From: JBGTBQ01 sp041749275
GTDB lineage: Bacteria > Acidobacteriota > Blastocatellia > Pyrinomonadales > Pyrinomonadaceae
DNA length: 10,016 nucleotides
Direction of reading: 5' to 3'
Assembly: GCA_041749275.1 (NCBI GenBank)
Contig: JBGTBQ010000043.1
Location: forward strand, 1-10,016
Part shown: piece by piece, positions 6,256-10,016 of the stretch
How positions within the stretch are numbered: position 1 is the stretch's first letter
Layout of the letters: every line of letters starts with the position of its first letter
Made by a program: the position numbers and the translations under genes
Notes under the pieces: generated by a model
Told to the model about the DNA's origin: nothing
What the model saw: only the letters and a program-made list of their open reading frames with translations
The model's database searches: none

Positions 6256-7509
6256 ATGAAAAGGCTTTTGGTGTCCTTGCTGATAGTAGTTCTGCTGGGC
6301 GGCAATGCCGCGGCTCAAGGATTATACAAGCTTCAATTCTATGACACCCGAGGCGTTGTATACGACGGGCTGTTGGTGTGGTATGGGCCGGTTCAACCCT
6401 CCTTCGTGAGGATCAGGTACGTCGATCCGGTCTCTCGTAGCAGCCTTCTGGTAGAACAACAAATCACTTTCGTTCCAAGCCCCGCTGGCTTCGTGTTGAG
6501 GGGGTCGAATCCTCGCTTTCTTACTCCCCAGCCGACGGGGCATGCGTACGCCCCGGACTCTTTCGTCTTTGCACCTTGCTTCAACGGGTTCTTCCCCTGT
6601 GTCACGGCCGTAGACGAAGTTAACCAACTAGCCAGCCCGGTGAATGAGTTCAGGCTTCTAATGCCGAACGAAACCGCGACCTTCCTCCAAATATTTAGCT
6701 TCTCGACGGAGAATCCCAGCTATACTTCGCCGTGGACTACGCCGTGGCCCGCACCGCAACCCACGCCGCCGGCCGCGACGCGGGCCGCCACGATGCATCT
6801 GATAGTCGTGGCCGATACAGAAGCCCCTGACATAGGCAGGGGCAATGAGATTGACGCTAAAGGGCTCACAAGAGAATTTGAGATAGCCGCGAATCAGAGC
6901 GGTATCGCTTTCAGTCCGACGATTATCCAGGGAAGTGCGTTTAGTAAAATTTCTGTCCTCGCTACTCTCAACAGCCTGAACCCCGGCCCTAATGATGTTG
7001 TCGTATTCGCGTTCACGGGTCACGGCTTCAGGCTCGCCAGCGACACCGACCCTTACCCCCGCCTCGATCTTTCGCGCAACCGGCAAGACCCCGCCGCGAA
7101 CAACCTCGCGGCCTCGGAGGTCTTTCAAATCCTGAAGGGTAAAGGGGCGAGATTGACTATAACCCTGGTGGACGCATGTAACAGCCACTTGAGCGAGGAC
7201 AAGTTGAGGCGTGCAAGTAGGCCGTCCCCAAAATTTTCGCCCTTTGGTATTAGTAGCAGCGCCGCCGCGGCACTATTCTTAGACGTGCGCGCCAACATCA
7301 TCGTCGCTGCCGCCAGCAACGGCGAGAGGGCAGAGACCGACGCGGAAAAGGGTGCCTATTTTATACGGTCATTCCTGGACGCATTCAGGTCAGAGACCGC
7401 CTTGGGTAACGGCTCAAAACCGAACTGGCAAACCATCATCTCGAAGGCCAGGGACAGCGCCGTCCGCCTTTCGCGCGGCAAACAAACCGCAATCTCTATC
7501 GTGGAATAG
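6256..7509 (+). CDS. Secreted caspase-like cysteine protease (peptidase C14) with N-terminal beta domain
   Basis: The protein has 417 residues from ATG 6256. Residues 1-20 (MKRLLVSLLIVVLLGGNAAA) are a clear signal peptide with AAA cleavage site. Residues about 21-155 form a strand-rich domain I do not recognise, with a pair of Cys (PCFNGFFPCV). A Pro/Thr-rich linker (WTTPWPAPQPTPP) leads to a caspase-fold domain from about 180. There the first strand is MHLIVVADTEAPDIG, the catalytic His lies in FAFTGHGF (H256) and the catalytic Cys in TLVDACNSH (C308). These match the (S/T)GHG and DxC motifs of metacaspase/caspase-like enzymes, so the enzyme should be active. An export signal is less usual, since most bacterial C14 proteins with effector roles are cytoplasmic. 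The neighbour genes, also exported or membrane-bound, may supply partner, inhibitor or target. Confidence 0.85.
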   Translation: MKRLLVSLLIVVLLGGNAAAQGLYKLQFYDTRGVVYDGLLVWYGPVQPSFVRIRYVDPVSRSSLLVEQQITFVPSPAGFVLRGSNPRFLTPQPTGHAYAPDSFVFAPCFNGFFPCVTAVDEVNQLASPVNEFRLLMPNETATFLQIFSFSTENPSYTSPWTTPWPAPQPTPPAATRAATMHLIVVADTEAPDIGRGNEIDAKGLTREFEIAANQSGIAFSPTIIQGSAFSKISVLATLNSLNPGPNDVVVFAFTGHGFRLASDTDPYPRLDLSRNRQDPAANNLAASEVFQILKGKGARLTITLVDACNSHLSEDKLRRASRPSPKFSPFGISSSAAAALFLDVRANIIVAAASNGERAETDAEKGAYFIRSFLDAFRSETALGNGSKPNWQTIISKARDSAVRLSRGKQTAISIVE

Positions 7510-7517
7510 GGTGAAAT

Positions 7518-8060
7518 ATGTTTAGAGCGCTTGCGGCACTACTCGTGCTGGGGTTCGCCCATCTCGCTGAGCATCGTATGGTGCACGTCCCTCAGAGTGC
7601 GCTCAAGGAGTCGGACAAGAAGAGAAGCGCGTCGGCTGAGAAGCGCCGTTTGGGCGACGACATCGCAAGAATCGTCAAAGACGCTAGGCAAATAAGCATC
7701 TATCACCTGACGGCGTTCGCGGTGGCCCCCGACGAAGAGAGGCCGGCAGGCAAGAAGTACTTTGCCGATTATGAAGTACTGGAATTTAACAAGGTGGATG
7801 AAAAGAAAGCATCAAAGCTAAAGAAGATTCTGTTAGACGAGAAGAACTACGTGAAGCCGAGCGAATCAAATAAGTGTACGTTTACGGCGACCGTCGGACT
7901 AGAGATTGTTTCAAAGAAGGGGGCCGTAACCGCGCTGATTTCTTACCGGTGCGAGAAGGTGCTATTCATACATAACGGGCAGGAGTTGTACAGAGACGTA
8001 AAATCCTTGAAGCAATTCGATGAAATCGCGCACGGGCTTCTGAAGGGACAGCTAGGATAG
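7518..8060 (+). CDS. Exported or membrane-anchored hypothetical protein, 180 residues
   Basis: It starts with ATG eight bases after the caspase-like stop, with AGGGTGA as ribosome binding site, so the two are co-transcribed. The N-terminus MFRALAALLVLGFAHLAE is a short hydrophobic segment that may be a signal peptide or anchor, followed by a Lys/Arg/Glu-rich stretch (27-57). The main domain (about 58-155) has YHLTAFAV, YEVLEFNKVDEKKASKLKKI, C120-TFTATVGLEIV and LISYRC145EKVLF. The two Cys, 25 residues apart, could form a disulfide. A pattern of Tyr/Leu strand, 'VL' strand, helix, then C-F-x-(P/A) and a second C occurs in a widespread uncharacterised bacterial family, but I cannot name it with certainty. 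No catalytic motif is visible. Confidence 0.6.
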   Translation: MFRALAALLVLGFAHLAEHRMVHVPQSALKESDKKRSASAEKRRLGDDIARIVKDARQISIYHLTAFAVAPDEERPAGKKYFADYEVLEFNKVDEKKASKLKKILLDEKNYVKPSESNKCTFTATVGLEIVSKKGAVTALISYRCEKVLFIHNGQELYRDVKSLKQFDEIAHGLLKGQLG

Positions 8061-8118
8061 AAGGACACGGCACAAGGGAGGCCCGGATCGTGAAGGAATG
8101 CTAGTGGAGGCACTGGTG

Positions 8119-8958
8119 ATGCGAGTGAAAGTCTTATTATCTGTTTTTCTGGCCGGTCTCATTTTCAACGGGTATGTTGCCATAAATGAAAGAGTGCAGG
8201 GCCATGCCGGCGCCGACTTCACTTACATCTCGCGCGTGGTGACAACTGCCGACAATAAGCTTGAAATCGAAAACTCTATAACGAATAACGCTACTCAACC
8301 GTTAGCCGTCAGATGGGATGACGCAGGGATAGTCTGTAACGGCTTTGCCCATCTCAAACCGCAAGACGTGCATTCTAAAAAGAGTATGGCTCAGGAACCG
8401 TATATTTATGACTACTCGGAAATAAAATACGGTAACAGTTTGCAGTACTCCGTTAACGCGCGTTGCTACAAGGATGGGCAGGCGAGGCCAAGAGAGAAGA
8501 CTCAGACAAAGGTCACTCGGCATGATGCAGAAGGTAATGAAAGATATAAAATTGAGGTGAGTTCCGAAGTAAGTCAGGACAGGCGCAGCGCCAACTTAAA
8601 CTTCAGGATTAAAGGTAACCTTAGCCTCATCCTGCCCAGTAGAGTTGGGGCCGAGCTAAAGACAATCACCAAGGGGGGGAACTGGGAAATAACCAAGACG
8701 CGCTTCCTAGACGTTTTTAGCATTCAGGAGGGGGATCGTAACACGATCCAAGCATGGCTTGATAAAACTCCCATGCCGAAACGCGGTGGCGTCGCGTCCG
8801 ACTTCGTCGTGCTGTTGAATAAGAACGAGCGCAACAATGAAATCTCTTTACCCCTGACGGGAGATAATTGGGGCCTGGAACAGATTTATGTAATTGCATA
8901 TATGCCGAATACGGCGGGCGTTTTGGGGTTTACGGCCGACATCTATTTGCCCAAGTGA
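8119..8958 (+). CDS. Exported hypothetical protein, 279 residues, mostly beta
   Basis: The ATG at 8119 is chosen because GGAGG (8106-8110) lies eight bases upstream and the sequence then begins MRVKVLLSVFLAGLIFNGYV, a signal peptide or anchor. An ATG at 8098 is possible and would add seven residues. After the leader, strands such as DFTYISRVVTT, KLEIENSITNN and PLAVRWDD suggest a beta-sandwich domain, with Cys73 and Cys116 as a possible disulfide. The later part (about 145-279) alternates strands and short loops and ends YVIAYMPNTAGVLGFTADIY. I know of no family. It lies 58 bases after the previous gene and overlaps the next by four bases, so it belongs to the same transcription unit. Confidence 0.6.
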   Translation: MRVKVLLSVFLAGLIFNGYVAINERVQGHAGADFTYISRVVTTADNKLEIENSITNNATQPLAVRWDDAGIVCNGFAHLKPQDVHSKKSMAQEPYIYDYSEIKYGNSLQYSVNARCYKDGQARPREKTQTKVTRHDAEGNERYKIEVSSEVSQDRRSANLNFRIKGNLSLILPSRVGAELKTITKGGNWEITKTRFLDVFSIQEGDRNTIQAWLDKTPMPKRGGVASDFVVLLNKNERNNEISLPLTGDNWGLEQIYVIAYMPNTAGVLGFTADIYLPK

Positions 8959-9365
8959 GGATTCTGGGTGTGGACAAGAAATGGCCCATCACGCTGACTC
9001 TACTACACAGCCTGCTCTCCGGAATAAGCTCGTACAAAAGTTGGCCTCTGAAAGTATTTTCGGGGCTGGAGACGGAATCATCCCTCATAGCCATTATTGC
9101 CGCTGCCATTGGTACGAATCTGGGATTATTGAAGGCGGTTAAAAGAACGCAGATACCGCTACTGATTTTTTTGGGCCTACTATTCGTTTTAGCTATCCTT
9201 AAATACTCATCCATCCTGTCACAAGCTGGTTCAACGCCCAGGCAGATATACTTTGCCATTTTCCTCCTCTTCGTTATCATCTTCATCTTCTTCTATATCC
9301 TCACGTATCTGGAAAGGCAGGTCGCCAGGGCCTTCCCAGCTAAGAAGTCAGCGAATGATAAATAG
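8955..9365 (+). CDS. Small polytopic membrane protein, last gene of the protease operon
   Basis: The frame is open from 8868, but the GTG at 8955 overlaps the TGA of the previous gene as GTGA, which indicates translational coupling, so it is chosen (136 residues). A GTG at 8970 with GAGG nine bases upstream is an alternative. Hydrophobic segments lie at about 43-60 (SLIAIIAAAIGTNLGLL), 67-84 (IPLLIFLGLLFVLAILKY) and 98-118 (QIYFAIFLLFVIIFIFFYIL), ending with a basic, Lys-rich tail (ERQVARAFPAKKSANDK). No enzyme motif is seen. In protease-containing conflict or cell-death systems, small multi-helix membrane proteins often act as pores or anchors; that this one does so is speculation. Confidence 0.65.
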   Translation: MRILGVDKKWPITLTLLHSLLSGISSYKSWPLKVFSGLETESSLIAIIAAAIGTNLGLLKAVKRTQIPLLIFLGLLFVLAILKYSSILSQAGSTPRQIYFAIFLLFVIIFIFFYILTYLERQVARAFPAKKSANDK

Positions 9366-9444
9366 GGTTCATATCACCTATCTTCACTCTTTACTTTAAG
9401 CCTGATTGGGTTCGCAAAGGAGACGTTCGTGGACCTTATAGTAG
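9366..9444. other. Junction between protease operon and recombinase remnant
   Basis: No gene or clear terminator is seen in these 79 bases. In the frame of the recombinase remnant, two adjacent TAG codons occur at 9439-9444, just before the recognisable part. Confidence 0.4.
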
Positions 9445-9555
9445 GTGCAGATGATGAGTAAGCATCGAGATCCGAACACAGTGATGCGCTACGACCACGG
9501 GCGGGAGAATCTCGATCAGAACGCTGCCAACTTCCTCGGATATGATGAGGAGTAA
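9445..9555 (+). pseudogene. C-terminal remnant of a tyrosine recombinase (phage-type integrase)
   Basis: The frame from 9445 to TAA (9553-9555) gives 36 residues: VQMMSKHRDPNTVMRYDHGR followed by ENLDQNAANFLGYDEE. This matches the C-terminal end of tyrosine recombinases: a (G/K)H-x-D-P-x-T box followed by the nucleophile Tyr (codon 9490-9492) in RYDHGRENLD, then a short tail. The rest of the catalytic domain (Arg box I, Lys, HxxR) and the core-binding domain are missing, and two TAG codons directly precede the remnant. A start at 9451 or 9454 would give only 33-34 residues, so no functional recombinase can be made. It probably marks the edge of an integrated element that has decayed. Confidence 0.75.
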
Positions 9556-9649
9556 AAACATTCCGAGGGAAAGGAATCGGTTGTCATGGTAGGTTGGGAC
9601 AGGGACGCGATTGAGGAAAGCTTGGAGCAGGCGCTGGAGTGGCAGCAGG

Positions 9650-9877
9650 ATGTCGCCTAGCCGTGACGTGCGCACAGGGGAGCAGTCCTCCCCTGAGGAG
9701 CGAGAGCGCAAGGCGCGGGAGGAGTCCCTCAGGCTCTCGCGGGCGCGTCTAGAAGAGCAACTCAGGCGCGCGACTAACCCCGCGCATCGGGCCAAGCTCG
9801 AATGCGCGCTGAAGGCGCTGGAGAGGAGTTCTTTTCAGGAGACGGGGTGGAAAATCCGGTTCCGGGTTGCCGCTTAG
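9650..9877 (+). CDS. Small charged hypothetical protein, 75 residues
   Basis: The frame can start at TTG 9611, but the ATG at 9650 (GGAG about nine bases upstream) is preferred. The protein is rich in Arg and Glu, with a long helical, coiled-coil-like centre (PEERERKAREESLRLSRARL and EEQLRRATNPAHRAKLECAL) and no hydrophobic core for a membrane or signal peptide. A 24-codon frame (ATG 9586 to TAG 9658-9660) overlaps its start and could be a short leader. I do not recognise the family. The position beside an integrase remnant suggests a mobile-element accessory gene. The minus-strand frame over the same region looks like a shadow. Confidence 0.45.
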   Translation: MSPSRDVRTGEQSSPEERERKAREESLRLSRARLEEQLRRATNPAHRAKLECALKALERSSFQETGWKIRFRVAA

Positions 9878-9911
9878 GAGTCGTTAAAAAACAACTTCCC
9901 GATTTATGAAA

Positions 9912-9941
9912 AGCTGTTATGCAAAGAAGAATATAACGGCT
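9912..9941. repeat. Hairpin-forming inverted repeat near the right edge
   Basis: AGCTGTTAT (9912-9920) and ATAACGGCT (9933-9941) can pair over nine positions with one T-G wobble around a 12-base A-rich loop. No T run follows, so it is not a typical intrinsic terminator. It may be a weak terminator for the small gene before it, or a recombination-site relic given the neighbouring recombinase remnant. Confidence 0.4.
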
Positions 9942-9972
9942 AGAATTGTTTGCTCTATGTACAGGACAAAAG

Positions 9973-10016
9973 TTGAATAACTCGTCTGAAAGCAACTCGT
10001 TGAGCGAGGCTCTGAA
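9973..10016 (+). CDS. Possible 5' end of a further gene (cut by window edge)
   Basis: A TTG at 9973 preceded by AGGACA opens a frame reading LNNSSESNSLSEAL to the window end. It is too short to judge, and the start codon is uncommon; it is noted only as a candidate for the next gene. Confidence 0.2.
   Translation, partial: MNNSSESNSLSEAL

Noticed and set aside
9436..9795. 119-residue minus-strand ORF.
   Set aside because: It lies antisense to the recombinase remnant and the small charged ORF, and its Arg/Ser/Leu-rich composition is typical of a shadow frame.
1..10016. CRISPR array, tRNA or rRNA genes.
   Set aside because: No regularly spaced direct repeats, and no tRNA cloverleaf or rRNA-like sequence noticed by eye on either strand.

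Overview
This looks like an accessory island from a soil or aquatic bacterium, most likely an acidobacterium. The clues are moderately high GC with many GTG or TTG starts, an OmpR/CadC-type winged-helix domain fused to a polytopic membrane protein (common in Acidobacteria), and several small secreted proteins of unknown family. The assignment is an inference, because no rRNA or other phylogenetic marker is present.

Left part (1-3550): a patchwork of mobile and defence-type pieces. It opens with the orfA end of an IS3-family element (minus strand, cut by the window edge). Next come a small unknown gene starting right at the IS end and a 433-residue protein with a PD-(D/E)xK-like signature (candidate nuclease). 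Convergent to these is a Fic toxin-antitoxin locus on the minus strand. The antitoxin is a 49-residue ORF with the class I SxxxEG inhibitory motif and appears intact. The fic gene keeps its HPFREGNGR motif but has an in-frame TAG at codon 78, where a tryptophan is expected. A C-terminal scrap of a flavin amine oxidase gene follows.

Central and right part (3556-9365): one coherent-looking locus. A minus-strand gene encodes a cytoplasmic winged-helix domain joined to about seven or eight membrane helices. Divergent from it is a plus-strand run of five genes: a secreted metzincin-like zinc protease, a secreted caspase-like (C14) protease with its His-Cys dyad, two exported or membrane-anchored proteins of unknown function, and a small polytopic membrane protein overlapping the preceding gene by four bases. 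The tight spacing and shared exported character suggest a joint envelope function, with the winged-helix protein as a plausible membrane-bound regulator. This is the best candidate in the window for an undescribed system.

Right end (9366-10016): a C-terminal remnant of a tyrosine recombinase retaining the RYDH tyrosine box, a small charged ORF and a hairpin. With the IS at the left, the broken fic and the amine oxidase scrap, this supports a region shaped by repeated insertion and decay.
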